Under the pieces are notes generated by a model. That model had not been told where the DNA came from, searched no databases, and saw only the letters and a list, made by a program, of their open reading frames with translations. Below are positions 17,110 to 26,214 of a DNA stretch of 64,000 nt, one piece after another. The position numbers and the translations under genes were made by a program. Origin of the DNA: Pseudomonas quercus (lineage in GTDB: Bacteria; Pseudomonadota; Gammaproteobacteria; Pseudomonadales; Pseudomonadaceae). Position 1 is the stretch's first letter; every line of letters starts with the position of its first letter. The DNA lies in the NCBI RefSeq assembly GCF_012033695.1, contig NZ_JAAVJI010000008.1:1-64000 (forward strand). The letters are read 5' to 3'.

Positions 17110-18330
17110 TCAGTCTGCCCTTGTGCAGGCAAACCCCTTGGCTTGCTCGCGCGCTACCTGGGCCTGGGCCTTCTCCTGGCACACCTGCGGCTTCTGCCGG
17201 GCGTTCCAGAGCACCGATGTGGTCTTGTCCACCTGGTACATCGTACGGCACACCGAGCGGGGCGAATCGCCCCCGATCACCCATACCCTACGCACATCTC
17301 CGTGCTTTTCGCACCGGACACCGGCCCCTTTGACGTGCAAGGGGGCGACCACTGGGGTGGGCGCTGCGGCGGGAGCCACCACAGGCACAGGCACCTCAGC
17401 CGTGTTCTGGGTCAGCACTACCTTCGGGTACAGCACGCCAGGCTGCACGGGGTCTGTAAGGTGCCAGCCCAGGGTCCAGCCATCGCTCAGGGGCAACGAC
17501 CCCACTGGCCGAGGCACCGCCGTCACGGAGGACCCGGTGCCGGGCGGCACCATCCCGTCATAGGCCTGCACAGGGTCCAGTTTGGCGACCGTCCACCCTT
17601 TTAGCTGTGCGCCTTGCAGGATCGCCGCCGAGGCCAATGGCCGTTGGCACTTGAAGGTGGCAGACAGGCACGTGGTGCCGTTAGTGTCCCGCAGCAGCAC
17701 CGCCGAACCGGTGTCGAAAAATACCGAGCGCAGCGCCTGCTCATCGCTGCCAGCAGCGGCCATGGCCAGCCCGCCCAGCGCTGCCGCTAAGGTAGCGCTT
17801 TGCATCAATTGGCCGGGCGCGCCGGTTGTGCGTTGTGTATCCCACAAGCCGGCAGCGGCCAGCAGGCCGACGCGCAGCGCCTGGGTGGGCGTGGTGTTGG
17901 GCTGCTGGTAGGCCCACCATGCGCCATAGGCGGCTGCCCCCGGCGGCCCACCGGCGATGGCGTGGGCCAGTTGCGAGGTGGCATTGCCTACGGTGAAGGC
18001 CCGTGCCACGGTGTCGGCACCGTTTTCCTTGCCCGCGCTGCCGCCCATGTGTTGCCGCCACACGTTGGCGACCAAGGCATCGGTATGGGGCTCGGCCGAA
18101 CCGCCTCGGGCCGCTAGGTAGGCCTCGATGGCAGGCCAGGCCGTGTCCTCAGGCCGTGGGTCGGCGGGCGTGCCACCGTCGCCAGGGTGCATCTGCAGCG
18201 TGGCGGTACGGATATCGGCCAGGGCCTGGTCAGCAATGGACGCCCAGCCTGGCATCAACATGCCGTCGGCCAGGGTAAGTGCGGGAAGAAACAACAACGC
18301 GAGGGGAAGCAGAGCGGGGCGTAAGGTCAT
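17110..18330 (-). CDS. Exported protein of unknown function
   Basis: A 406-residue protein that I do not recognise. It begins with a clear Sec signal peptide (MTLRPALLPLALLFLPALTLA, cleavage near residue 21), so it should be periplasmic or outer. The middle is alanine/glycine-rich and helical (TSQLAHAIAGGPPGAAAYGAWWAYQ). A Pro/Val-rich linker (~residues 315-340) leads to a C-terminal module with five cysteines in a pattern that could form disulfides (VRCEKHGDV, RSVCRTMYQ, PQVCQEK, GFACTRAD). The ATG at 18330 is chosen because the signal peptide begins there. It is a single gene, convergent with acetolactate synthase and divergent from the TonB receptor. It looks like a conserved Pseudomonas hypothetical. 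Confidence 0.7.
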   Translation of the reverse strand: MTLRPALLPLALLFLPALTLADGMLMPGWASIADQALADIRTATLQMHPGDGGTPADPRPEDTAWPAIEAYLAARGGSAEPHTDALVANVWRQHMGGSAGKENGADTVARAFTVGNATSQLAHAIAGGPPGAAAYGAWWAYQQPNTTPTQALRVGLLAAAGLWDTQRTTGAPGQLMQSATLAAALGGLAMAAAGSDEQALRSVFFDTGSAVLLRDTNGTTCLSATFKCQRPLASAAILQGAQLKGWTVAKLDPVQAYDGMVPPGTGSSVTAVPRPVGSLPLSDGWTLGWHLTDPVQPGVLYPKVVLTQNTAEVPVPVVAPAAAPTPVVAPLHVKGAGVRCEKHGDVRRVWVIGGDSPRSVCRTMYQVDKTTSVLWNARQKPQVCQEKAQAQVAREQAKGFACTRAD

Positions 18331-18509
18331 GGAAAGGCCGGCAGATAGAGCAGTAGAAAAAGGGCCGTCGACCACAACCTGAAGACCTTGAAGGCTAACA
18401 GCATACCGCGACCGGGCAGCGTCATCAAAACGATGGGCGTGGACAGCATTCGGTATATAGGTTTCTATACAGCCCTTTTCACGCTAGCGGGTCGAGTTGC
18501 CTGTCGTCT

Positions 18510-20639
18510 ATGAAATCGTTTTTTGCTTTGCCTTCCACGCCGCTGTTGATGGCGCTCTGCATTACCCACGCTTACGCCGAGCAGCCCCAGGAGATCGAGC
18601 TGGCGCCTGTTCAGGTGAATGGCCAACCTTTGAGCCCGGCCGAGATCGACCACGTCGCCGCACGGTACAAGTCCGCTGTACTTGGCCCCCTGGGTGAGCG
18701 TGACGTGCAAGACACGCCTTATGCGCTGAACGTGGTACCTCGGGACTTGATAGATAGCCAGCAATTCAAAAGCGTCAAAGACGTCTACCGATTGATTCCC
18801 TCGGTGCAGGGCGGCGGCACCCGCCCACAGACACGCGGCCTGCAAGGCAGTGTGGTGCAGAACAGTCGCCTGGATGGCCTCAATATCGTCTCCACCACCG
18901 ACTACCCGGCCGAACAGTTCGATAGCCTCCAGGTACTTAACGGCCTGGCAGGCTCGCTGTACGGCCCCGCCAACCCCGCCGGTACCTTCAATTTCATCTC
19001 CAGGCGCCCCACGGATAGCACCCGAAACCGCCTCACGCTGGGCGTTGGCACCGGGCTGACCTGGCTTAAAAGCGCCGACCTGAGCGGGCCATTCGACCCG
19101 GCCGGCCGCGTGAAGTACCGGCTGAACCTGCTGGACGAACAGGGCCAGGGTTACAACCCTGGTAGCCGCCTGCATCGACAGTTGGTCAGCCTGGCCACGG
19201 ATGTGCAACTGGGCGACAGCACGGTACTGGAGACCAACTTCACCCAGTACAACTACCTCGCTAAAGGCCAGCCGGGCACCTTCGCGCTTGCCGCCGGCCA
19301 GGCCTACCCTCGCGCCTTGAACCCCACCCGCAGCCACTTGGGCCAAACGTATGCGGGTAATGACAACGTTACCCAGACCGGCAGCCTGCACCTGAAGCAC
19401 GATTTCGACGGCAACTGGAAGCTAGACGTCGGCTGGTTGCGGCAAATGGCTGACCGCGAATCCACAGGCGTGACCAATACGCTGATCGACGGCGTGGGTG
19501 ATTACCGGTCTACCGTGTCTACCACTACCGCCAGCCGCTTCACGATCAACAGCTACCTGGCCAACCTTAATGGCAGCCTGTTTACAGGGCCGGTGCGCCA
19601 TGACCTCACTGTGGGCGTGAGTGGCTTCGACTGGAACAACTACAACCCGGTCAATGGCAGTAAGCAGGACCTGGGCCTTGCCAGCCTGAACCACCCGACC
19701 CGTTTTGGCGAGCCTGACTACCCTGACTTTACCGACCGCTACCGCTCGGCCGTGTCCCGCCAGGGCGCCCTGACCCTGGGGGACACCCTAACGTTTTCAC
19801 CCCAATGGAGCCTGATGCTGACCGCCAGCGAGAGCCGGCTCAGCGCGCGCAACTATGGGAAAACAGGCCAGCGCACCAGTACTTCGGACGACAGCGGCCT
19901 CAGCACCGCGGCCAGCCTGATGTACAAGCCTGTGGATGACCTTACGCTGTACCTGACCTATGCCGATAGCCTGCAGCAAGGCGACACGGCGCCCACCGGG
20001 ACTGGTAACGCCAACACGGTACTGTCGCCGTACCGCAGCCGTATGTGGGAAGCGGGAGGCAAATGGGCGCTGGCAGGGATGAACCTGTCCCTGGCAGCCT
20101 TTCAGATCAAACGGTCTTACGCGTATACCGAAGGCACGCACTATGGGGTGAACGGTGAACAACGCAACCGTGGGATTGAGTTCATGGTGGACGGCAAGGC
20201 AACCGAGAACACTCGGCTGTATGGTGGCGTGACCTGGCTGGACCCGCGGCTGCTGGACACCGGCGCGGCCGCTACCGAAAACACCCAGGTGGTGGGCCTG
20301 GCCAAATACACCGCCAGCCTGCTGGCCGAATACCAGGTGCCACAGCTGCCTGGGGTAGCGCTCAATACAACAGCCCGCTATGTGGGCCGCCGTGCCTCGG
20401 ACAACAACAATGACCATTGGGTGAGCGGCTACCGAACCTTTGACATAGGCGCCAGCTACACGACCCGGTTGATGCAGCGCGCTACTGTGTACCGGCTGAA
20501 CGTCTCCAACCTAGGTAATGAGCGGTATTGGACCAACATTGTACCCGGTGGGTTGAATGGCTATTCCGGTAGCGGCACCGCGAGCGCGAACCTAGGCGCT
20601 CCTCGCATGGTGCAGGCCTCGATTCAGGTCGACATTTGA
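18510..20639 (+). CDS. TonB-dependent siderophore receptor
   Basis: A 709-residue outer-membrane receptor with a signal peptide (first ~23 residues, ending ITHAYA), a plug domain (~50-170, including DTPYALNVVPRDLI and GLAGSLYGPANPAGTFNFISRRP) and a C-terminal 22-strand barrel ending in an aromatic-free ASIQVDI. The plug motif YGPANPAG resembles the siderophore class. It lacks the extra N-terminal signalling domain found in FpvA-like receptors, so it should not control its own expression through a FecI/FecR pair, and none is nearby. No convincing Fur box was found in 18376-18509. The ligand is unknown; siderophore identity is inferred from family only. Confidence 0.9.
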   Translation: MKSFFALPSTPLLMALCITHAYAEQPQEIELAPVQVNGQPLSPAEIDHVAARYKSAVLGPLGERDVQDTPYALNVVPRDLIDSQQFKSVKDVYRLIPSVQGGGTRPQTRGLQGSVVQNSRLDGLNIVSTTDYPAEQFDSLQVLNGLAGSLYGPANPAGTFNFISRRPTDSTRNRLTLGVGTGLTWLKSADLSGPFDPAGRVKYRLNLLDEQGQGYNPGSRLHRQLVSLATDVQLGDSTVLETNFTQYNYLAKGQPGTFALAAGQAYPRALNPTRSHLGQTYAGNDNVTQTGSLHLKHDFDGNWKLDVGWLRQMADRESTGVTNTLIDGVGDYRSTVSTTTASRFTINSYLANLNGSLFTGPVRHDLTVGVSGFDWNNYNPVNGSKQDLGLASLNHPTRFGEPDYPDFTDRYRSAVSRQGALTLGDTLTFSPQWSLMLTASESRLSARNYGKTGQRTSTSDDSGLSTAASLMYKPVDDLTLYLTYADSLQQGDTAPTGTGNANTVLSPYRSRMWEAGGKWALAGMNLSLAAFQIKRSYAYTEGTHYGVNGEQRNRGIEFMVDGKATENTRLYGGVTWLDPRLLDTGAAATENTQVVGLAKYTASLLAEYQVPQLPGVALNTTARYVGRRASDNNNDHWVSGYRTFDIGASYTTRLMQRATVYRLNVSNLGNERYWTNIVPGGLNGYSGSGTASANLGAPRMVQASIQVDI

Positions 20640-20659
20640 ACTAGCCGGTCACAGGCCGC

Positions 20660-20869
20660 TCAGCGCCTGCTCAACGCATCACCATGGTGCAGGGCGCTGT
20701 GCCCGGTCTTGTCACTTTTCACCTCATATTGAGGCTCGTCCTTGGACGCCGGCCGGTGCTTGCCCATGAATTCCACATCGTTTACATGCACCTTGGTCAC
20801 TTTGCCATGGGTCTCCCCAGCCTGTGAGCGCCACGTCACGCTGTCTCCCACTTTATAGTGCGTTGTCAT
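20660..20869 (-). CDS. DUF2945 small protein (hypervirulence-associated TUDOR domain)
   Basis: A 69-residue cytosolic protein starting MTTHYKVGDSVTWRSQAG and continuing with GKVTKVHVND, EPQYEVKSDKTGHSALHHGDAL. This is the small beta-barrel of the DUF2945/hypervirulence-associated TUDOR-domain family. Its biochemical function is unknown. The ATG at 20869 is preceded by GGAG about 11 nt away; longer in-frame starts would add residues unrelated to the family. It converges with the TonB receptor, leaving 20 nt between stops, and is divergent from the solute-binding protein at 21039. Confidence 0.82.
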   Translation of the reverse strand: MTTHYKVGDSVTWRSQAGETHGKVTKVHVNDVEFMGKHRPASKDEPQYEVKSDKTGHSALHHGDALSRR

Positions 20870-21038
20870 TGAGCCGGCTCCGTTGCAGGGTTCAAGGTAT
20901 GGATCCGTTGAGGCCCCTGGAATTCCATCGGCCATGTGCAACGCCTGCCGTCTGAATCTTCGCCCTGCATCCCATGCAAGCATCGCTGCGCTGTGCAAGC
21001 TGTGCTTGAATAACGCGGATTTTCCTTGAGCCAGTGCC

Positions 21039-21803
21039 ATGGATCTATGTGTTGCACGTGTGCGTCGCCTGCTGTGGGCCAGTACGTTTTTTACGGCCAC
21101 CTGCATGGCCGCGCCCCCCACCCTTGACCTGTATCTCACAGACGCCCCGCCCCTGGCCATGCTTGAGCAGAACCAGCTGCGTGGCATCCTGGGCGAGGTA
21201 ACCGCCGTAGCGGCCAAACGCGCGGGGTACGACCTTCACCTGTTGACACCTCCCTGGCCACGGGCGCAGCGGGTTGTAATGACCGGCGAAAACCTGCTCA
21301 TCATCCCCCTGTCCCGTACGCCGGAACGTGAAGCGCGGTACACCTGGATCACTCCAGTGCTTACCATGGACCGGGCATTCTTCAGCCTCAACACGCGCGT
21401 GGAGACCTTCGCGCAAGCCAAGGCCGCCTACGCCCGTATTGCCGTGGGCATGGGCAGCGTGCAGGAGCGAAGGCTGCATGACGAAGGCTTTCGCGATGAC
21501 CAGATCTACCCCCTGAAAATAGGCGAAAACCCCGCGCGAATGCTGATGCTTGGGCGAGTCGATGCCTGGTTCAATGGCATCGCTGAAACGCGGTACATCT
21601 GGCGCCAGGTGTCGGATCAGCCCCTGCAGGAAAGTCCCGTGCTGATGCGTTCAGACATGTACCTAGCGTGCTCCAGGCAGTGCGACAAGGCCTTGGTGGC
21701 AGGCTTGACCAAGGCTGTGGAGCACATGCGCAGGGAAGGGGTCATCAAGCGAATCACTGACAGCTACCTGCGCACCCTCCCGATGCCGGGCATCAGCCCT
21801 TAA
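21039..21803 (+). CDS. Periplasmic solute-binding protein, family 3-like
   Basis: A 254-residue protein with a signal peptide (first ~24 residues, ending ATCMA) and the two-lobed fold of extracellular solute-binding proteins family 3. Recognisable parts are LDLYLTDAPPLAM, GILGEVTAVAAKRAGYDLHLLTPPWPRAQ and GRVDAWFNGIAETRYIW. Such proteins deliver amino acids to ABC importers, but no permease or ATPase gene is adjacent. Many orphan members in Pseudomonas are thought to bind amino acids, polyamines or act in sensing. Its stop overlaps the convergent DUF2252 stop by 4 nt. The ligand is unknown. Confidence 0.8.
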   Translation: MDLCVARVRRLLWASTFFTATCMAAPPTLDLYLTDAPPLAMLEQNQLRGILGEVTAVAAKRAGYDLHLLTPPWPRAQRVVMTGENLLIIPLSRTPEREARYTWITPVLTMDRAFFSLNTRVETFAQAKAAYARIAVGMGSVQERRLHDEGFRDDQIYPLKIGENPARMLMLGRVDAWFNGIAETRYIWRQVSDQPLQESPVLMRSDMYLACSRQCDKALVAGLTKAVEHMRREGVIKRITDSYLRTLPMPGISP

Positions 21804-22999
21804 CGCCCCAGGCGGCTCTGCTCCAACGCATACCGCCGGCAATGCTCCAGATAGCCTCGCTCATGGCTGCCCACCAGTTGCACAACGCTCGACCACAGCC
21901 ACGAAGGGGCATCCAGCACCCGCGAACGGCTTTGCTGCAGAGCCTTGACCCAATCCATGCGGGTGGTCATGTCCATTTGCTGGGCGTGGGCCGCCCCGAC
22001 CACACGGGCCAGGTAAGCCGCCGCACTCATGGCTTCTGCCTGGGTCAGTTGGTCCAGCTCCAGCTTCATGTCCTGAGGCAGCAGCTCGCGGATAAAGAAC
22101 CCCCGGCCCAGCATGCGTGTGGAGATCATACGGTTGCCCAGGCTGGGCGAGAGGTGCCTGGCGCCTTCTACCACGCGTTGGGCATTGTCCCTGGGCATCC
22201 GTGCGCGTGGAACCCGAGGCGCTGCAGCGCCGACGGCCTCCTTGATATCGATCAGGCAATAGTCCTGGTCGTCAGACGGTCCCACCCCCAGCAGTACCGC
22301 ATACCGGTGCAGGCCCAGGGAGCTGCAGCCTTTGACCCAGTAGGCCGCATCCAGCAGCACCACGGGGTCGGTCTGAGAACGCCCTTTGAGCGACGTGACC
22401 AGGTTATGAATCTCAGGGCCGGCACATAGGGCTTTCAGCGCTTTTTTCTCCTCCTTGGCCAGTGGCCAGAAGTGCTTGCCCAGTGGAATGGTGGGCCGCA
22501 CGCTGTCAATGCGCTCTTTGGCCAGGTGCCGCCAGGTGCGCTGAACCGCGCTGCGCATGCCCGCTTTCACTTGGGGTGGGCGCTCCAGTTCCTCGTGCTC
22601 ATCGGTGTCGAACGCCTGTTCATACCCTCGGGTCATCTCTTCGAGCATGCGGGCAGTGGCCACACCTGGCAGGTCGGAGCCCCGCGCAGCGGTGGCCAAT
22701 GACAGGCCGAGGCGCACCAGGTCGTGGGCAGGGTTGCCAATGACTGTTTGATCCAGGTCCCGGATGTGAATATCGATCTTGCCCTTCAGGCTACCGGTAG
22801 GGCCTAGGTTGCCGGCGTGGCAGTCGCCACAGATCCATACAGGCGGCCCACTGGGCAGCCGACGGCCTGGCTGGCTGTGCAGCCATTCATAGAACTGCAC
22901 CGTACTGCCCCGTACGTAAGCATGGGCCGAACGGGCCATCTTCAGGTTGCGCAAGTGAGTGAGCGGTTCTAGGCGGTCGGAGGGGGCAACTGGCTTCAT
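21800..22999 (-). CDS. DUF2252 family protein
   Basis: A 399-residue cytosolic protein of the DUF2252 family, which has a kinase/aminoglycoside-phosphotransferase-like fold. The characteristic core is visible: MARSAHAYVRGSTVQFYEW, then ICGDCHAGNLGP (the DxHxxN catalytic-loop-like motif) and IRDLDQTVIGNPAHDLVRL (the DFD-like metal motif). The C-terminal half includes GCSSLGLHRYAVLLG and YCLIDIKEA. The family function is not established; phosphotransfer to a small molecule is plausible from the fold. It appears monocistronic. The 132-nt region between it and the next gene has no clear terminator. Confidence 0.85.
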   Translation of the reverse strand: MKPVAPSDRLEPLTHLRNLKMARSAHAYVRGSTVQFYEWLHSQPGRRLPSGPPVWICGDCHAGNLGPTGSLKGKIDIHIRDLDQTVIGNPAHDLVRLGLSLATAARGSDLPGVATARMLEEMTRGYEQAFDTDEHEELERPPQVKAGMRSAVQRTWRHLAKERIDSVRPTIPLGKHFWPLAKEEKKALKALCAGPEIHNLVTSLKGRSQTDPVVLLDAAYWVKGCSSLGLHRYAVLLGVGPSDDQDYCLIDIKEAVGAAAPRVPRARMPRDNAQRVVEGARHLSPSLGNRMISTRMLGRGFFIRELLPQDMKLELDQLTQAEAMSAAAYLARVVGAAHAQQMDMTTRMDWVKALQQSRSRVLDAPSWLWSSVVQLVGSHERGYLEHCRRYALEQSRLGR

Positions 23000-23131
23000 A
23001 GGAAATGTCTTTTGGGGGATACGGCATTGACCCTCGCTCAGCCTAGGTTGTTTCCAGATATTTCAAAATTGTGTCACTGCGATACAGCACGGCAGGCAAG
23101 ACTGCCTTGCCTACACGCGCAACCCGCGCCG

Positions 23132-23455
23132 CTAGGACGGCAAGGCAGCGTACCACTGGGCATACGGTGTGTTAGCCACCAGGCGTCGGTTCAAATCCGG
23201 TTCGCCGTCCTGCCACCACACTGGCCCGCGCTCGCCCAGCTGCACTTTGGCGGCATCCACGTGGGCGCGGGCGGCTTTCAAAGCGGCGGCGTCTTCAGCG
23301 GCCTTGGCGGCTTTTACCGCCCTGCGCGCGTCCATCAGCGCCTTGACCTGCTGTGCTCGCTCTGCTTCGGGCAAAGCCGGGTTAGTGCAGCGCCACAGGC
23401 GCCCCCTGACCACAAAGTAGCGGCCGTCAGGCGTGGTGGGGTAGGTGGTGGGCAT
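23132..23455 (-). CDS. Conserved hypothetical protein
   Basis: A 107-residue protein beginning MPTTYPTTPDGRYFVVRGRLWRC. It has a short N-terminal beta-rich part with a conserved RLWRCTNPAL motif, then a highly charged alanine-rich helix (~residues 30-75, ALMDARRAVKAAKAAEDAAALKAARAHVDAAKV), and ends with GPVWWQDGEPDLNRRLVANTPYAQWY. I recognise this as a small conserved Pseudomonas protein, but no function is known. The ATG at 23455 is chosen over an in-frame start at 23512 because the conserved region begins there. It is divergent from the xylulokinase gene, whose start is 121 nt away. Confidence 0.65.
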   Translation of the reverse strand: MPTTYPTTPDGRYFVVRGRLWRCTNPALPEAERAQQVKALMDARRAVKAAKAAEDAAALKAARAHVDAAKVQLGERGPVWWQDGEPDLNRRLVANTPYAQWYAALPS

Positions 23456-23576
23456 GCCAGGGTTCCTCAGGGGCGCGCAGGGGACCCACTGTATGAACGC
23501 GTGTTCAGCCACCGGTTCGCTGTGCGTGGGCTACGCTTTGTGCACAACAACAAACAAGCGCAACGGCGGCCTCTCT

Positions 23577-25085
23577 ATGCACAGCGTGGTTATCGGGATT
23601 GACCTTAGCACCACTACCTGCAAGGCCATTGCCTGGTCGCAGGGCGGCACACTGGTCGCACAGGCCAGGGCGCCATTGGGCCTTCAGCAACCCGCGCCCG
23701 GTGCCTATGAGCAAGATCCGCAGGGGTGGTGGCAGGCGGCGCAACACGCTTTGCAGGCATTGACCGCACAACTCGGCGATTACCAGGTGGCGGCCATCGC
23801 TGTCGTGAACCAGCGGGAAACCCTGGCCGTGACCGATGCCAGCGACCGGTTGCTGCGCCCCGCGCTGCTCTGGCTCGATGAGCGGCGGCAGCATGAAGTG
23901 GCAGCAGTTGCACAGCGGGTAGGCCGTGAACGGTTACATGAGCTGACCGGCAAGCCCTACGACTGGTCACCTGCCATTTATAGCCTGGCCTGGATGGCCC
24001 GGGCCGAACCGACGCTGTTTGAACGCATAGCCCACGTGTACGACCCCCATGCCTGGCTGGTGCGCCAGCTGACCGGCGAGTTTGCCACCAGCTGGGCCAG
24101 CGCTGACCCGTTCGGCGCGTTTGATATCCAAGGCCATCGCTGGGCCGAGGAGGTGCTGGCCGCGTTGCCAGGCAGCGTGCCGGGGTCGGCCTTCGCCACC
24201 GCCGCACCACCGGGTATGGTACTGGGCCACGTGCACCGGCAGGCAAGCCTGGCCACTGGCCTTGCAGAAGGCACACCGGTGGTCGCTGGGGGCGGCGATG
24301 GCCAGGCGGGCGGCCTGGGTGCAGGCATGGTACGGCCTGGCATGGCCTACTTGAACCTGGGTACGGCGGTAGTGGCGGGGGTGTATGCCCAGGCGCCCGT
24401 CACCAGCCTGGCATTTCGAACGATGTGTGCCATCGACGGTGGCGGGTACGTGCTGGAAACCTCGCTGCGCGCCGGCACCTTGCTGGTCAACACCCTGGTC
24501 CGGCAGTTCTTCGGCCTGGACCCGGCCACCTGCCTGCCCACGCTGGAGGCCCAGGCCCAGGCTGTGCCTCCCGGCAGCCGGGGTTTGCTGCTGTTGCCTT
24601 ACTGGAACGGCGTGATGAACCCCCACTGGGATGCGCAGGCGCGCGGCTGCCTGTTGGGCCTGGGGCCAGAGCATGGCCAAGGTGAGCTGTACCGGGCACT
24701 GCTCGAAGGCATTGCCCTGGAGCAGGCGGTGGCTACAGCGGCCGTTGAGCAGGCCACCGGGGAGCCGGTCGGCCGGTTCGTGGCCATTGGTGGTGGGGCG
24801 GCCAGCGCCCTGTGGTGTCAGATTATCGCCAATGTGTGCGACCGGCCCGTGGTACGGGCCGCCACCCAGGAAGCCTCCAGCCTGGGCGCGGGCATTGCGG
24901 CGGCGGTGGGAGCAGGGTGGTTCAACAGCTTCCCCGAGGCCGCTGCGGCCATGACCCAGGAAGGTGAAACCGTGCTGCCCCAGCCGGAAGAAAGGGCGTT
25001 TCACGCCGAGTTGCTGGGGGTGTACCGAGAGCTGTACCCCAGCGTGAAAGGCCTGTACGGGCGCCTTGGCGCGTTGCGGCGGTGA
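23577..25085 (+). CDS. xylB: Xylulokinase-like FGGY carbohydrate kinase
   Basis: A 502-residue FGGY-family sugar kinase. The N-terminal phosphate-binding loop is IGIDLSTTTCKAIAW, the substrate-lobe motif NQRETLAVTD and WLDERR follow, and the C-terminal adenosine region is IGGGAASALWCQIIANV. It would phosphorylate D-xylulose or a related ketose with ATP in the cytosol. The ATG at 23577 is preferred to upstream in-frame starts because the kinase fold begins there. It converges with the sugar-transport operon, 123 nt from the regulator stop. Together with the Zn dehydrogenase at 29436 it would complete a pentitol to ketopentose to ketopentose-phosphate route. The substrate is inferred. Confidence 0.85.
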   Translation: MHSVVIGIDLSTTTCKAIAWSQGGTLVAQARAPLGLQQPAPGAYEQDPQGWWQAAQHALQALTAQLGDYQVAAIAVVNQRETLAVTDASDRLLRPALLWLDERRQHEVAAVAQRVGRERLHELTGKPYDWSPAIYSLAWMARAEPTLFERIAHVYDPHAWLVRQLTGEFATSWASADPFGAFDIQGHRWAEEVLAALPGSVPGSAFATAAPPGMVLGHVHRQASLATGLAEGTPVVAGGGDGQAGGLGAGMVRPGMAYLNLGTAVVAGVYAQAPVTSLAFRTMCAIDGGGYVLETSLRAGTLLVNTLVRQFFGLDPATCLPTLEAQAQAVPPGSRGLLLLPYWNGVMNPHWDAQARGCLLGLGPEHGQGELYRALLEGIALEQAVATAAVEQATGEPVGRFVAIGGGAASALWCQIIANVCDRPVVRAATQEASSLGAGIAAAVGAGWFNSFPEAAAAMTQEGETVLPQPEERAFHAELLGVYRELYPSVKGLYGRLGALRR

Positions 25086-25110
25086 GTGCCCGGCCTTTTC
25101 GCAGGCTGGC

Positions 25111-25171
25111 GCCGGAAGGCCGGCCCCCTGCTCACACAGGAGGCAGTGCGCGGTTTGATGTGGGACCGGGC
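25111..25171. repeat. REP-like element after the kinase gene
   Basis: GCCGGAAGGCCGGCCCCCT at 25111 and TGTGGGACCGGGC at 25159-25171 are the same two outer modules found twice at 37445-37709. The middle differs. This looks like a Pseudomonas REP/BIME-type intergenic repeat, partly degraded here. Confidence 0.6.
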
Positions 25172-25208
25172 GTAGCCAAAGGCGGAGACCGGGAACCTGC
25201 GGTCGTTC

Positions 25209-26180
25209 TTATTCCCCAAGCAACTGCTCGGCTGCCGCTTCGTCGATCACCAGTTCGTGCACCAGCCCGCGGTTTAACACCGCCTTGATAATCGCGCCTT
25301 TGTAGGGGCCACCAGACACCAGCATCACCTGCTTGATACGGCGCAGGTCTTCCAGGTCAATGGAGACCGCTCGCCGGTTGAGGGGGTGGTCCACTTCGTT
25401 GCCGTCGGCGTCCAGCCAGCGGCCCAGCAGGTCGCCTACGGCGCCGGCCGCCTGCAAGGTATGGCTGTCCTGTGCGCTTACCAGCCCCCGCTCCAGCATC
25501 AGCGAGCGTTCGGTGAGGTCGCCCACGGTCAGCAGCGCCAGGTCTGCCTGCCTGGCTTTGCCCAGCACATCCTGCACAGACGCCTCCGCCAGAATCATTT
25601 CCCGGTAGTGCTCCGAAGGGGCGAATACTGGCGCGGCCAGGTAGTAATAGGCGCCGCCGAACAGGCCTGCCAGGCTGGACGCGATTTCCACCGTGTTGTT
25701 GGCCGAGCCATAGTGCAACCCCCCCAGCAGTGACAGCACCGTCAGGCCTGGCCAGGCACGGCCCTGCACTTCGCGCACAGCTTCGCGCAGGGTGCGCCCC
25801 CAGCCCACGGCCACAACGCTGCCCTCGGCCAGGTGCTCCTGAATGCGCGGGGCCGCACCCACACCCAGCACGCGAAAGATCATGTTGGGGTCTTCGGGCG
25901 TGGGCACCACCACCACGCGCCGCAGCCCGTAACGCGCCTGAAGGCGATGCTCCAGGGCCACACAATTAGCCAGGGGGGAATGGATGCGGATCTGGACAAT
26001 GCCGTTTTCCCGGCTTGCCGCCAGTGCCTTGTTGACCCGGGCACGGGTGATGCCGAAGTGATCGGCGATCTGCTGCTGGGTCATCTGGGTGACGTAGTAG
26101 TACCAGGCAATACGGACGGTGAGTTGTTCATCGGCATCAACCGTGTCGGTGTCTGCAGCGCCAGGGTAGCGAGTGTGCAC
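25209..26180 (-). CDS. SorC/DeoR-type sugar-binding transcriptional regulator
   Basis: A 323-residue regulator. Residues ~15-55 form the N-terminal helix-turn-helix (MTQQQIADHFGITRARVNKA). The rest is a SorC-type sugar-phosphate sensing domain (VVAVGWGRTLREAV, LLGGLHYGSANNTVEIA, VLLVSGG-like LVSGGPYKGAIIKAVL). GTG at 26180 is the chosen start because AAGGA lies 7 nt upstream; a TTG at 26204 would only add eight residues. It is the last gene of the dehydrogenase/transporter operon, 34 nt after the permease. The effector is probably a phosphorylated ketose made by the neighbouring kinase. The inverted repeat at 30478-30503 is its likely operator. Confidence 0.88.
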   Translation of the reverse strand: MHTRYPGAADTDTVDADEQLTVRIAWYYYVTQMTQQQIADHFGITRARVNKALAASRENGIVQIRIHSPLANCVALEHRLQARYGLRRVVVVPTPEDPNMIFRVLGVGAAPRIQEHLAEGSVVAVGWGRTLREAVREVQGRAWPGLTVLSLLGGLHYGSANNTVEIASSLAGLFGGAYYYLAAPVFAPSEHYREMILAEASVQDVLGKARQADLALLTVGDLTERSLMLERGLVSAQDSHTLQAAGAVGDLLGRWLDADGNEVDHPLNRRAVSIDLEDLRRIKQVMLVSGGPYKGAIIKAVLNRGLVHELVIDEAAAEQLLGE

Positions 26181-26214
26181 AGTGCGTTCCTTCAAACCGT
26201 TCAAGCCGGGCGCG

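Noticed and set aside
18376..18509. Fur box ahead of the TonB receptor
   Set aside because: No sequence close to GATAATGATAATCATTATC was found; only a weak TATAG-GTTT-CTATA repeat at 18456-18469.
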